Notes: generated by a model not told the origin, from the sequence alone. Counted from the first letter of the stretch, positions 36,317 through 48,994 are shown. The stretch is 64,000 bases of DNA from Eustoma russellianum (GCA_036186865.1 AP025054.1:23709906-23773905); one strand, 5' to 3'. Program-made: numbers and translations.

Positions 36317-38621
36317 TGTAGCGCCCCGCTCCTGAACCCTGGCATCGGGAACAGTGCACCCGCCGTATCTTGCTAAGGAGAATACAAATCGTCGAATCAA
36401 TCTTTTAAGTCTCAGAAATGACATAGAAAATATTCTCATAGAAACATAAATCATAACTTAAATTAAACTCCAATAATTGTCATTACATTAATGAATAAAA
36501 ATTCTGATAGTAAAAGTAATAAAGAAGTCTGTGAAAATCCCCAAAAATAACTACGAAAAATCAGCTGTAGAGTCCCCCTCGTATCCTAGCTACAGCTATC
36601 AACCAGCCCACTCAGCTACGTTCGTCTCGTCCTCAACAAAGATGTGCTCGTAGTGCTCATCCGGCTCACCTGGGAAGTAGGGGTGAGTGACATAAATCAC
36701 CCAGTAGATGCCCGCCTCAAACCAATACAAAACGTGCATACCAAATTGATATAGCCACATAGCACATAGATATGATATAACATGCATAAGACAAAGTAAA
36801 TATGGTAAGCAAAGCACCCCACATAATAATGTGCAATTTCGTGATGCATGCTCCATCCATGTGTCACACGCAACAAAAATCATATCACGCAATATGCCCC
36901 TAGACCTATATGCAATGCATGGTCCCGGGATTAACTGGATGCATGTAGCTCGTACACTACAATCCACCCTGACCGATGCCCGTGGCCCGTAGACCATGAT
37001 CCACCCTAACCGATGCCATAGCCCGTACACCATGATCCACCATGACCGAGTACCCATGGCCCGTCTGAGACCCATATATCTCAACCCACTCCAAATGCAA
37101 ATGCACGTGCCATGAATGCAATAATAAAGTCGCCTAGGGCCTGTACGCCCATCCTCACCATCTCCGGCACTCAATATTTAGTTTCATAAATTTTCTGAAT
37201 GTTGGAAAGTTGTTTTATCATCACCATTATTTTTACCTAGCTTATAATAATTCTGTATTTAATTTTATTTATTACTAATTATTTTTAATTACTTACATTT
37301 ACCAAAATTCAGAAATTAAGTAGAAATAATTTCATTTTAACCTTTTAAAATTTTTGGAATTTATTTAGAATTCTCTGGTGTTTAATTTTATTTTTATGGA
37401 ATTAAAAACCCTTTATTTAACATTTTCTAAATTCCAGAAATTATTAATTTATTAATTTCTAATTAGATTTTCTTTTTTTTTCATTCAGCCTGTCTGACTC
37501 GGCCCGCTACCATCTCTCAGCTTGGCGTGCGGTCCGGCCTGCTTACCCAGCCGCTATATTTGTTTTATATATATTAGGTAATTGGGTCAGCCTGTCTTCG
37601 GGTTCGGTCCACTGGCCATCCGGCCGGCCCGTTGGCCGGCCTGCCCATTTCGTTGAGTATTTTTTTGATTCTCTATTGGGCCTGGTCCTGCAGCAGCAGT
37701 AGTCCGGCCCGTTAAGGTTCGGTCCGGTACGCTGCGCTGGCAGGCCATCCCGTCTATGTCCCTTTTCCTTTTTTTAATTTTTGCCTAGTCAGCGCGTGCG
37801 CTGCATGCTCGGCATGTGTGGCCACTCAGCTGTTTCAGCGGCGTGTGTGCCACACGCGCCACCTTCCCGGTTGGATTTTCAACCCTATATTGAATTTTTT
37901 CTTATTTCCAACCTATATGAACCCATTCTAAGGCCAAAAGGAAATTTTAAACAACTCCAAGTGTGAAAATTTCTAATCTTTTGATTTTATTCAAGGGTAT
38001 TTTTTAATCTAATCACATCCTACCACCAAATTCATACACATACAAGTACATAGCAGCAATAAAACAATTACCTCATGCTTTTCCGAATATAAACAAATAC
38101 AAATCTATATTTTAAACAAATAAAAACAAAGAATCACATAAAATATACCATCAAAGCATGCATGGATCGTACCAATTTGAGGGAGAAAGAGGCACCTACC
38201 TCGATTGACGATATCACGAATAAATTGACGGATTAAAACTTGGATTTGGGGTCTCGCTATCCTTCTTCTCCTCTCTCTTTTCTCTTTTCTCTTTTTCCTC
38301 TCTTTTTATTGTGCATGTGTTGCAGCCGATTGGAATGGTGAGAGGGGAGGGGGGAGGGATGGAGTGTCGTTTAAAATAAAGAGGAGAGACAAATTAGGGA
38401 GATATTGAGGAATAAAGTTGAGAGAATTAAGGGATAGATTAGATTTGATTTTAATTTCCAAAACCCAAGATTTATCCCCAAATTCCTACCCACCTATACA
38501 CACACAGCACACACAACTATAATTATCCCCTTTTCTATATTTATCATTCATTTATTTTATTCTATTATTATTATTCTATTATTTATTGTAATTATTTTTT
38601 TTGAAAAATACGACTGTAACA
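36317..38621 (-). repeat. Minus-strand chromovirus 3' LTR (2,305 bp)
   Basis: It contains tandem copies of a unit of about 40 bp (CCATGATCCACCCTAACCGATGCC-like, about 36945-37060). A minus-strand open frame (36599-37174) ends PDEHYEHIFVEDETNVAEWAG. An AT-rich half follows, then GC-rich CCGGCC sequence (37500-37740). Confidence 0.85.
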
Positions 38622-40511
38622 TCCTACCCATCTTACAAAAAATTTCGTCCTCGAAACTTGACGTACCTTATTTGAAGAGCTGTGGGTATCTTTCTCGCAT
38701 ATGCTCCTCGAGCTCCAAAGTCGCCTCGCACTCCATATGATTTGTCCACTAAACCTTAACATAAGGGATGATCCAGTGTCTCAATACTTGGTCCTTACGA
38801 TCCACTATCCTGATAGGAGTCTCCTCATATGTCGTATCCGGTCGAATCCTTAATGGCAGCGCATCCAAAACATGGCTCGGATCTGACACATATCTCCTCA
38901 ACTTAGAAACATGGAATACGCTGTGCACCTGGGCCAAGGCAGGAGTAAGGCCTGTCGTTAAGCCAAGGTATCGACCCTCTCGAGTATCTCATATGGACCA
39001 AGGTAGCGAGGCCTCAGCTTGCCCTTCAAACCAAATCGTGCAACCCCCTTTATGGACGACATTCTCAAGTAGACCTTCTCGCCCATAGCGAACTCTAGAG
39101 GACGTCTCTTGGAATCATTCCAACTCTTGCTTCTATCTTGAGCAACCTTGAGTCTATCACGTATCAATTTCACTTTCTCCCTAGTCTGCTCAACCAACTC
39201 AGGACCGGTGATAACACACTCGCCAATCTCTTCCCAATGAACAAGAGACCTGCACTTACACCCATAGAGTACCTCAAAAGGTGCCATACAGATGGAACCG
39301 TGATAGCTATTATTGTAGGAGAACTCAATCAACTTGATACACTATCCCAGTTCCCCTTGAAGTCCAATGCGCACGCTCTCAATATGTTCTTTAAAGTTTG
39401 AACAGTCCTCTCAGACTGTCCATCGGTCTGCAGATGAAAGGCAGTGTTCAACTGTAGCTCCGTCTCCAACCTTCTCTGACAAGCTGACCAGAACCAAGAG
39501 GTGAACCTCGGGTCACGATATGAAACAATACTAACCGGAACCCCATGAAAGCTAACAATACCATGAATGTACAGCCTCACCAATCTCTCCAAGTTCACAT
39601 CGCTCGACATTGGTAAAAAGTGGGCAGACTTCGTTAATCGATCAACAATCACCCAGATCATGTTGTTGCTGTTTCTTATTTTAAGGAACCTTACAACAAA
39701 GTCCATCATCACATGCTCACACTTCCACTCTGGTATCTCTAACGGCAACATCAAACCTCCCGGCCTCTGATGCTCTTCCTTAACCTGCTGACAAACAAGG
39801 CATCTCTCAATGAACTCAGCGATGTGTCTCTTCATTCCACTCCACCAGTAGTGTTTCTTTAGATCATTATACATCTTTGTAGCACCTGGATGAATCGACA
39901 ACTTCAAATTGTGTGCCTCCCTCAACAATTCCCTCCTTAGATCCTCATCATCAGGCATGCACAACCTTCCTTGGTACCAAATGCTGCCATCATCATGTAT
40001 CTAGAAACCCTCAATCAGACTGGTCAACATCCTCTCTCGGATATCTCTAAGTGTCATATCATCCTTCTGTACCTCCTTAATCCGCTCAATCAGAGATGGT
40101 GTAATAACTAAGGCTGCTAGAACAGTAGCAGTGGAATCAACAATGTCAAGGTCAAACTCTGCCATCTCTTTCTCCAATGGTGTCTGTCTAGCATGATTAG
40201 ACTTTCTACTCAAGGCATCTGCAACTCGGTTTGCCTTTCCCGGATGATAACTGATGGTCAGGTCATAGTCTTTCAGTAACTTAAGCCATCTCCTCTGACG
40301 TATGTTCAACTCCTTCTATGTGAATAAATACTTCAAGCTCTTATGATCAGTAAATACTTTGCACTTTACACCGTATAGATAATGGCGCCAAATCTTTAAC
40401 GCAAATACCACCGCTGCTGACTCTAGATCATGCGTTAAGTAATTTTGCTTATATTGCTTCAACTTTCTCGATGCATATGCAATAAGCCTACCGCCCTGCA
40501 TTAACAGACAC

Positions 40512-40580
40512 CTTGCAACGAGAATGTTAGGCTAGAGTCTATATGTACACAATAGTAAATTGAAATTCATATACATATAC
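40512..40580 (-). other. Putative intron in RNase H (69 bp), minus strand
   Basis: On the minus strand GTATAT follows SDASKNGLG and the sequence resumes after TTGCAAG with LLMQGGRLIAYAS. The present acceptor is one base out of frame; a G-to-A change of an original TTGCAGG could explain this. The Tekay-like element has no intron here. Confidence 0.6.
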
Positions 40581-41259
40581 CTAGCCCATTTTTCGAGGCG
40601 TCGCTGTAGATGACAAATTGTTCAGTACCGGAGGGTTGTGCCAACACTGGTGCAGTCGTCAACTTCTGCTTCAACTCTGCAAAGCTTTTCTCACACTCGG
40701 AGGTCCATACAAACTTTGTCTTTTTCTGAGTCAATCGACTCAGTGGTGCTGCAATCCTCGAAAATCCCTCCACAAATTTGCGATAATAACCGGCAAGACC
40801 AAGAAAGCTGCCTACCTTAGTGACATTGGTTGGTCGGGGCCATTCTGTAATAGTCTCTATTTTCTTTGGGTCAACAGAAATGCCCTCCTCAGAAATCACG
40901 TGGCCTAAGAACGTCAAACTCTTCAACCAGAACTCACACTTGCTAAACTTTGCATACGACTTCTTCTTCCTGAGAGTCTCCAATACCTCCCGCAAGTGTC
41001 CAGTTTGAGTCTTCTCATCAGGCGAATACACTAAAATGTAGTCGAGGAACACTACCACAACATGGTCCAACTGCTCCCTGAATACTTTGTTCATCAAATC
41101 CATGAAGGCAGCAGGTGCATTCATCAGTCCAAAAGGCATCACAAGAAACTCGGAGTGCCCATATCGAGTGCGAAACGCCGTCTTCGCTATATCCTCTGCC
41201 TTAATCCTCAACTGGTGGTAGCCTTATCAGAGGTCAATCTTTGAGAACACCCTGGCACC

Positions 41260-41334
41260 CTGCACGCAATTTCGTTGTGCACTAGTCGATATATGCAATA
41301 ACCCAAATTCACAACGATTAATTACAGACATTAC
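41260..41334 (-). other. Putative intron in reverse transcriptase (75 bp), minus strand
   Basis: GTAATG donor after SPFDQLK and GTGCAG acceptor before GARVFSKID. It is at the same position as the intron at 26026-26094 of the other chromovirus. Confidence 0.75.
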
Positions 41335-42158
41335 CTTCAACTGATCAAAGGGACTGTCGATCCTCGGTAGTGGATATTTATTCTTTATCGTGATCTTGTT
41401 AATCTCAAGATAGTCGATGTATAGTTGCATGGTGCCGTCCTTCTTTTTCACAAACAATACTAGTGCTCTCTAGGGTGAAACACTCAGCCTGATGAACTTT
41501 TTGTCCAGCAACTCCTGCAGCTATTCCTTAAGCTCCTTTAATTTCTCTGGTGCCATCCTGTATGACACCTTCGAGATCGACTCAGCTCCAGGTATAAGAT
41601 CGATCTCGAACTCTACTTTCTTGCTCGGTGGTAATCCTGGTAGCTCATCAGGAAAGACATCCTTAAAGTCTCGTACCACTGGGATATCCTCAATCGATGG
41701 AGTCTCGGCACTGGCATTTAAAATGTACACAAGAAAACCCTCAACCCCTTTCTTCAGTGCTCGAGATGCCTGTGCTGCGGTCATATAAATCTTTCTGGAT
41801 GACTTCTTTAATTTGACATCCCCTTGGAAGATGATTTCTTGCTTATACGACGTCTGCATACTGACCTGTCTCTGGCAACAGTCAATGGTAGCATGATACC
41901 TCGCCAAGAAATCCATGCCCAGAATAATGTCGAAATCCTGCATCTGGATCAGAATCAGGGTTGCAGAGAACTCAAGCTCATTAATCTCTAACTGGCAGTC
42001 CTTGTACTGATAATGGGATACTAGCACCTAATCGCCAGTGGCTTGAAGCTGTTCTAGTAGAATACCTATGTTCTTAACGAATCTCCTGGCGACAAACGAG
42101 TGGCCGGCACCACTCTAGAATAGAACGTATGCTGGGACTTGGTTAATTAATATCTCCC

Positions 42159-42256
42159 CTAACAGGTTCATGGTTATACATACAGCATAATCATCAAAAG
42201 AAAAGGGAATATTTAATTAAGACTTTAAAAATAGAAATCGCTTAAATTAAAAGTAC
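42159..42256 (-). other. Putative intron between gag and protease (98 bp), minus strand
   Basis: GTACTT donor after GDVVT and CTGTTAG acceptor before the segment EILINQVPAYVLF. Position and phase match the intron at 25107-25183. Confidence 0.65.
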
Positions 42257-43660
42257 ATGTGACTACGTCTCCGACCTCCTATAGCTTAGCGTCCGTCATG
42301 ACATGCACACGAGCGTTGGTCTTCTCCTTTCCTCTCTGCTGCATCTGACCCGGTGGTGGAGGTGCTTGTGCCGGTGTAGGACGCTCTCTGGCGTAATGTC
42401 CTTGTTTGCCACAATTGTAGCAAACCTGCTGGGCTCTCCAACATGGTCCTGTATGAGAACGACCACACTGTGCACATACTGGAGGTGGCGGTCCAACCGC
42501 CCTGAGTGACTGCGCTGCCGTCGCTGTCGAACCCTCGATCATCAATGGCCGAGTCGCCGATCCCTGCCCCTGCTGCGGTGGCCTAGAGAATCGTCCGGTC
42601 GGGTGTCAGCGTAGATTCTTCAGCCATCTTCCAGATCTCCCCGAACGGAAATCCTCTCACGGTCTCTTGGCTCTGTCGACCGCTGCAACCCTCACGAGGT
42701 CACCCTCGACCTCACGACACACCTCCAACAACCCCTCAAATCTGGTAAGCTGGGCGCATATAATCATTGTCTGAATGCGTGAGCTCAAGCCAGTCTTGAA
42801 CTTCAGCATCTTCGCCCTCTCGTCATCCATGGGGGTAGACATGTATCTCCCAAGTGCGTGGAATCTCTCAAAATACTGGTCCACAGTCATGGACCCTTAT
42901 GTCAGGAGCTGGAACTCCGTCATCCTCCTCTGAATGGCTCTCTTCAGAATGTAGTGCCTCTGATACTCCTCCCTAAACTGGGCCCATGTCGGCATTGTCA
43001 TCCGTCTGCGTACCACACCCTGCCACCATTGCACTGCATCGCCCTCCAAGAATGGTATCACCACATCCACCTTCAGGCCATCCGAAACCTTCAGCAACCT
43101 CAACTTCTCGTATACATTCTTGAGCCACATCTCTGCCTCCTCTGGTCGGGTGGTACCCCTGAACATAGGTATCCGAGAGTTTTGCATCTCTCGGTAGAAG
43201 AATCGAAGCCACTAGGTGGCAGTGGTGGTGGTGGTGGGTGTGGTGGTTGCTGCTGTTGCTGTTGCTCCTGCTGTTGTTGCAGGTGAGCCATCTGCACCTG
43301 ATGCTGGGCCACCAATGCAGTCAGAGTGGCCAGCGTATCTGCTAGTACCTGGGGGATGGTCCTCTGGCCCGGCTGATCGTCACTATTATTACCAGCTGGA
43401 TCACGTCGTGGATGTATTTTCTGAAATTCAAGTTCATGAGATGAAATCAGATTAGTCAATAATAAGTTGAAAGGCTGAACGCTGATAAATGGATAATTAG
43501 ACAAGAAAAGCTCAACATCGGCACACACCTCCCATGACCTGACCATAACTTAGGTCTAAGATCATCGCTTAAGTCTACTTTGTTTATTAGGGGTAAAATC
43601 ATAACTTATGTCTAAGTTTTCTACTTAATCCTGCGTTTCCGAGGCAGATATGAAGCCTCA

Positions 43661-43672
43661 GCTCTGATACCA
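43661..43672 (-). other. Minus-strand chromovirus primer-binding site
   Basis: GCTCTGATACCA on the plus strand, i.e. TGGTATCAGAGC on the minus strand, two bases from the right LTR. Confidence 0.9.
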
Positions 43673-43674
43673 CC

Positions 43675-44468
43675 TGTAGCGCCCCGCTTCCGAGCCCTAG
43701 CATTGAGAACGGTGCACTCGCCGTATCTTGCTAAGGAGAATACAAAACGTCAAATAAATCTCTTACATGTCAGGAATGACGTAGAAACTTTTCTCGCAGA
43801 AACGTAAATCATAACTTAAATTAAAATCCAATAATCATCATTACATTACTGAATAAAAATTCTGATAGTAAAAGTAATAAAGAAGTCTGTGAAAATCCCC
43901 AAAAAATAACTAAAAAAAATCAGCTGCAGAGTCCTCCTTCTATCCTAGCTGCAGCTATCAACTAGCCCACTCAGCTATGTCTGTCCCGTCCTCAACAAAG
44001 ATGTGCTTGTAGTCTTCATCCGGCTCACCTGGGAAGTATGAGTGAGTGACAGAAATCACCCAGTAGATGTCCGCCTCAAACCAATACAAAGCGTGGATAC
44101 CAAAATGATATAGCCACATAGCACATAAATATGATATAACATGCATAAGACAAAGTAAATGCGGTAAGTAAAGCATCACACATAATAATGCGCAATTTTG
44201 TGATGCATGCTCCATCCACGTGTCACACGCAACAAAAATCATGTCACACAATATGCCCTTAGACCTATATGCAATGCATGATCCTGGGATTGACTGGATG
44301 CTTGTAGCTCGTACATTACAATCCACACTGATCGATGCCCATGGCCCGTATACCACGATCCACCCTGACTGATGCCCATGGCCCATACACTATGATCCAC
44401 CATGACCGAGTACCCATAACCCGTACACTATTATCCATTTCACTTGAGCGTCTGAGACCCGTACATCT
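43675..44468 (-). repeat. Minus-strand chromovirus 5' LTR, first part
   Basis: Aligns with 36317 to about 37082 of the left LTR, including the EPDEDYKHIFVEDGTDIAEWAS frame (from about 44030 down to 43958) and the tandem repeat of about 40 bp. It stops where LINE A begins. Confidence 0.85.
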
Positions 44469-44480
44469 CAGACATTTCGG

Positions 44481-46340
44481 TTGGGCAGAGTTCCGTTCAC
44501 TATTTCTCACTTGGCATATGCAGATGATTTGCTCATCTTCCTTCGTGGAACACAGCGAAATTTACGGCGCTTCCATGCATTTCTCACTGCTTACGAAATG
44601 GCTTCAGGTCAGAAAGTAAATTTCCAAAAAAGTAATTTCATACCATCATCTACTATCACGAGCCAGCAATGTCATACAATCAGGGATATTCTTGGCATGC
44701 GATTAGCTACTCTACCATTTCGCTATCTTGGATCCTATCTGCATAAGGGAATTCCACGGGCTTCGCATTTTTCATCACTCTTACAGCACGTGGATGGCCG
44801 ATTAAATGGCTGGCATTCTCGTCTTCTATCTATGGCAGGGAGACTTGTTCTGATACGTTCGGTCCTGGCAGCGCTCCCTTTACATATACTAGCGGCAGGT
44901 GGTATGCCTCAATCCATCATTCGAGTGCTTGACAGAAAGATGGCAGCATTTTATTGGGGGGAAAGACATCATTGGGTTGCATGGAAAGACATTTCTATTC
45001 CAGTGGAAGAAGGTGGCTTAGGAATTCGCAACCTTCGCGAGCTGCAACAGGCATACCAATGCCAAATTTGGTGGAAATATCAGTGCCATGACACTTTATG
45101 GAGTAGGTATATGCATCATAAATATGGGAGACGGAATGACTACAATCCAAGACTTACAGATTCCCCAGTCTGGAAATCTATCTGTCGCATTCATCGCATT
45201 TGTCTCCCAAATTCCAGTGGCTTGGGCACGTTTCTATCATGGACGTCTACACCTTCGGGAGAATTCTTGCTAAAATCAGCATACACGATTTGTCGGATAT
45301 CACGGCCTACATTAATGTCGGCTAGGTTTATTTGGAGTAAACACCACTCGTCTTCCATTCGACTGTTTTTGTGGCGCATGTTTCATTCAGCCCTCCCATT
45401 TGAAGAATATATAGGCAGCTACACCATGGCGCGTCCAACTCAATGTCCTTTCTGTAAAACACATTCCGCTACGGTCGACCATTTGTTCATCACATGCTCG
45501 CGCATCCGATTTCTCTGGAGTTTTTTTGTTGCGGAGCTTAATGGCGTGCATCCGTCAACACTATCGCTTAGGCAATATATCATGGCATGGTGGTATCGAT
45601 CCAATATCACATCTCTCCTAGGTGTCTTGCAGATAGTAATTCCTGGGATAATATTATATAATATTTGGCGTCATTATGCGCAGCTAACTTATGGTGACAT
45701 CACTCGCTTCTCCACATCCGCAGTCCGTAATTCTATTCATTTTGATATTCACACATGGATGCTGAAGATACAGGGAACCAAGCTAGCTGCACTTCCATTT
45801 GCTCCTCTACCCTGGCTTCCTCAGATTCGGCCCCCTAGACTTCGCATTATGCGCTGGCAAATCCCTCCCTCTGGCAGGCTCAAACTAAATGTGGATGCCG
45901 CTGCGGGACAGCACTACGCGGCGGGCGGCGGAATCCTCCGTGATCATAATGGTTCATGCATCCAGGCCCTTTCATTTCGGCTACCTCGTTGTACCCCTCT
46001 GCAGGCTGAGACACAGGCCACCCTGTTTAGTCTGCTGTATTTCCTCCCATCTTACCGTTTGATAATTGTAGAATCAGATTGTGCTCAAATGCTTGCAAGC
46101 CTAGGCAAGCCGCGTCGGCCAACGGGACATTATCATCTCCGACTACTACATGATCTCATCCGTCAGCATCGGCTAGAGTTAGTGCATACATATCGTGAGA
46201 CAAATATGCCGGCACACTATCTAGCACAGCACGCAATGTTGCAGCCTCTAACGGGGGAGTACAACAGCTCTACTCTTCCACCCCTGGTCAGGGCTTCGGT
46301 TGCACTGGATATTTCTTCGGTGGCTTTACGCGCATCATGA
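44481..46340 (+). pseudogene. LINE A ORF2 fragment (reverse transcriptase end, zinc-knuckle-like domain, RNase H)
   Basis: A 619-residue open frame begins a few codons before the catalytic box (LAYADDLLIFL). It continues through GGLGIRNL, the RVT-associated zinc-binding domain (RMFHSALPFEEYIG; PTQCPFCKTHSATVDHLF) and RNase H (LNVDAAAGQ; AETQATL; VESDCAQM). The fourth acidic position of RNase H reads His (NMPAHYLAQ). There are no internal stops, so the fragment inserted relatively recently. It cannot function alone because endonuclease and polymerase fingers are missing. Confidence 0.9.
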
Positions 46341-46582
46341 CCTTCACATCTATAATATGAGTTGCTCGTATTGGAAATACTCTGCCCGTGTACTATGGGA
46401 CACAGGCAGGATCGGTACGCCTCGTATCTATTACATATGCTGCTGTTTGTTATCGCTGATTGTATCTATTAATGCTGTTTTTCTTACTATGTGCAATGGC
46501 TGCTGCGGTATTGAGGAGATCCGCTTCATGGGTGTACATAATTCTCACGTCTTCCATATGGATTGGCCATGTCAACTTCTCA

Positions 46583-46610
46583 CTGCCTGTACTCTGCTCA
46601 GTACAGGCAG
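46583..46610 (+). ncRNA. LINE A 3' hairpin 1
   Basis: CTGCCTGTACT - 6-nt loop - AGTACAGGCAG, a perfect 11-bp stem, followed by CCTCGGTACG. Confidence 0.75.
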
Positions 46611-46822
46611 CCTCGGTACGTTCTCTTTTCTCATGTATTCAGGATATTCTTTTCGACTCTTCAGCCAGCTGGCATTGAGTTATGCTTTGCATTCGTTATC
46701 GGTTATGAGCATTGGAGGGGACGTCGAAGACATTTGCTGCATTTTTCTATTGCACAAGGCACAGGCGTCAGATTACCATTTCTCCCTGGTCAGACGCATG
46801 GTTTGGCTTTCCACATGTACTT

Positions 46823-46850
46823 CTGCCGGCACTTCATCATGTGCCGGCAG
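46823..46850 (+). ncRNA. LINE A 3' hairpin 2
   Basis: CTGCCGGCAC - 8-nt loop - GTGCCGGCAG, a perfect 10-bp stem. Relative to hairpin 1, two base pairs changed on both sides. Confidence 0.75.
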
Positions 46851-47220
46851 CACAGGTTGTATCTATGGCCACACTTCTCATGCTTTTCATTGGTTTACAT
46901 TGCTTATATTCTTACGCTCTCTTTCTCCTACGGTATTGGTGAGGCAATGGATCGCACACTCTCTCAGAGTCCCGTCCGAATTCACTGTCTGTTTATGGAT
47001 GAGATTTATGCATAAATGGGTTGGTATCGCTGTCGCTCCTTCTCCGGCTGGCCTAAATACTGTCGACATGCTCTCTGTCACCAAACGTCATTCAAGCAAC
47101 GTTGTCCTTCAGTCTGTTTACTTTTATTGCTGGCTTCAAACAGGGTTTTTCTCTTGTAACTTACCATTCAATAGTGTCTATCACCATTCCAGATATATAA
47201 ATATGTACGCTTTTTCCTTC

Positions 47221-47256
47221 GCCGGGGTTTTATCCACAAGGGTGGTTTTACCCGGC
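47221..47256 (+). ncRNA. LINE A 3' terminal stem-loop
   Basis: GCCGGG ... CCCGGC encloses TCCAC-AAGG-GTGG. The same block with GCCAAG/CTTGGC is found in LINE C (59620-59655). Confidence 0.7.
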
Positions 47257-47400
47257 AAGGTTTTAATGCGGCATATCATATATATTCTGGATGTTGATAA
47301 TCAAATAATTTGTACTTGCGTTATGCTTTGATGTAATATGGTTTTCCTCCGCCATAAGTGAGGGTTTTTTACTTAATAAAAGAAGTTTTCTCAAAAAAAA

Positions 47401-47466
47401 AATATATATACATATATACATATATATATATATACATATATATATATACATATATATATATATAAT
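47401..47466. repeat. (TA)n microsatellite between LINE A and LINE B
   Basis: TATATACA-type repeats follow the LINE A poly-A and run directly into the 5' end of LINE B. Confidence 0.95.
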
Positions 47467-47586
47467 AGTCGGATGCTGCCCTCTACGTGCTCTCGTTCAT
47501 GACTGGCGGCGTAACTGCCGCCTCCACCTTCCTTGTTTGCCTCCATTGCCTTCTATCACTACTCTCTTCACTATCAACCGACACCA

Positions 47587-48994
47587 TATGGCTGCTCAGT
47601 CAGCCGCTGTTGCGACAAAACCAGTCTCTCCTACAAGATCTTTTGCCTCTCTTTTTACGTCGTCCACAACCCACATTCAACCGAAAGCAATCCAGAAATA
47701 GAAGGGCAGCCCAATGATTGCCTTCACGGATGAAGAAATCCTCTCTTTAGCAGCCCCGTATCGGTTCACATTGGTAGGTACTTTTTGGTTCGGCCGGCCA
47801 CCATTAGCAACGATCCGCTCAGCCATTTATCGTATTGGATTCATAGGAGCGGTAAAGGTGGGACTTTTGGATCCCACGCACATCATTCTTCACTTTGACC
47901 AAGAACAAGATTACATCCGATGCTTTTCGAAAAGAGGATGGATCATCTCCGGTAAACAAATAAGAATCACCAAATGGACACCAGATTATGATCCTGTGGT
48001 GGAAGTGCCGATTGTCCCAATATGGGTCACATTCCCAGGTCTCCCCATCCACATGCATCGCAAAGACGCTCTCTTTCAAGTGGCGGTAATGCTAGGTGAG
48101 CCGCTCAAATTGGATACAGCGACGACAACGATGAACCGTCCGTCTGTAGCACGAATGTGCATTGAACTGGACATCTCTAAAGAACTCCCTCAACGAGTAT
48201 TCATCCAGACATCATCTAGAGTGATCATGCAAACCGTTGAATACGAAGATTTACTGAAATACTGCTCAACATGTTATAGTCTGGGACATGTCGCAGCAGA
48301 CTGTGGCAACGAAACTCCAAACCCTAAACAGCCGCAGATACCAGATGATAAGCCAATGGAGTTTCCCAGGGCAAAACCAATAGATACCTCAAAGAAACAA
48401 CGTTGGACACCAAAAAAAATGGGATCTTTGATTGCGAATCCACAAATTGAAACAGCTGAACCCCAAGCAGACATAGACTTGCCTCCACCTCAGAGCATGA
48501 ACGAAGCGCAGGCCATTTTAATACCGTCTTCACCTGACATGGTAGCAGCCAATGAAGTATCCAATATTCAAGATATCTCACGGCTAAAAGGTGTTGACAA
48601 TAGCATAATAGGAGAAATCCCAGAGACTACATGGCTTGATTCTCACTCAGACACGGAAGTAGATCCATTGCTACATGTTATCCAAATTGATGAGCTTGAT
48701 TAGAGCTGTGCAGAGAACATCACAAAGATGATTGAAGCCACTTATGTTGACTCACACTCTAATGAACACAGCCTTGGGATCCCCCTTGAAGCGAGACAAT
48801 GTGACAATATCACAAACATAACAGCAGCCACCTATGTTGATACACAATCCACCGAACATGCATAGGTTGATCATGCTGACAGCAATATGAGCCAGGGGCC
48901 ACGTATATTAAGAAGGGCTCAACCCGCGTCTCCCTGCCTAACCAGGTTATGTGCAGCGCACCTCTCTAACTCTTTTGACGTTTTATTCCAATGA
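47587..48994 (+). pseudogene. LINE B ORF1 (DUF4283 plus CCHC), broken
   Basis: This is the RNA-binding ORF1 protein of an L1-like LINE. An ATG at 47587 starts a frame that meets TAG at 47699 where LINE C reads Tyr (SRYKGIP). The frame then continues through DUF4283 (VGTFWFGRPP; RITKWTPDYDP) and a CCHC-type knuckle (CSTCYSLGHVAADC) to stops at 48701 and near 48862. The same frame ends exactly at TGA 48992-48994, overlapping the ORF2 ATG. In the tail two related segments, ATYVDSHSNEHS and ATYVDTQSTEHA, suggest an internal duplication. Confidence 0.82.

Larger units (their letters stand above)
38668..43560 (-). pseudogene. Minus-strand chromovirus gag-pol, inactive
   Basis: Read from right to left: gag with Gln/Pro-rich stretches (about 43430-43230; SRIPMFRGTTRPEEAEMWL), a zinc knuckle CYNCGKQGHYARER with Arg in place of the last Cys, protease with a stop where the catalytic Asp should be (about 42115), reverse transcriptase whose catalytic box reads FLDY instead of F-I-D-D, RNase H (VIYSDASKNGLG), integrase (SIHPGATKMY; CLVCQQVKEEHQRP; MDFVVRFLK) and a tail ending near 38668. 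Stops are numerous. Introns at 42159-42256, 41260-41334 and 40512-40580 interrupt conserved coding segments. Confidence 0.88.
46300..47331 (+). other. Long open frame in the LINE A 3' region (possible ORF3)
   Basis: A 343-codon open frame, +1 relative to ORF2, spans nearly the whole 3' region. It contains repeats VFHMDW (46546-46563) and MVWLS (46798), 240 bp apart, and ends with MYAFSFAGVLSTRV. LINE C has a shorter frame in the same relative register with three VF-x-x-DW repeats. It is Cys/Ser/Leu-rich with no recognised domain. It may be a chance frame in pyrimidine-rich DNA. Confidence 0.35.
44469..47400 (+). mobile_element. LINE A: 5'-truncated L1-like element
   Basis: Starts inside the reverse transcriptase and ends at a poly-A tail (about 47393-47400). 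It lacks ORF1, the endonuclease and most of the reverse transcriptase; 5' truncation is normal for LINE insertion. The 1-kb 3' region carries two hairpins and the conserved 3' terminal motif shared with LINEs B and C. Confidence 0.9.

Noticed and set aside
36599..37174. 191-codon minus-strand frame as a full gene
   Set aside because: Only the last 20 or so codons resemble the other LTRs; the rest varies and includes tandem repeats. I report only the short peptide as a finding.
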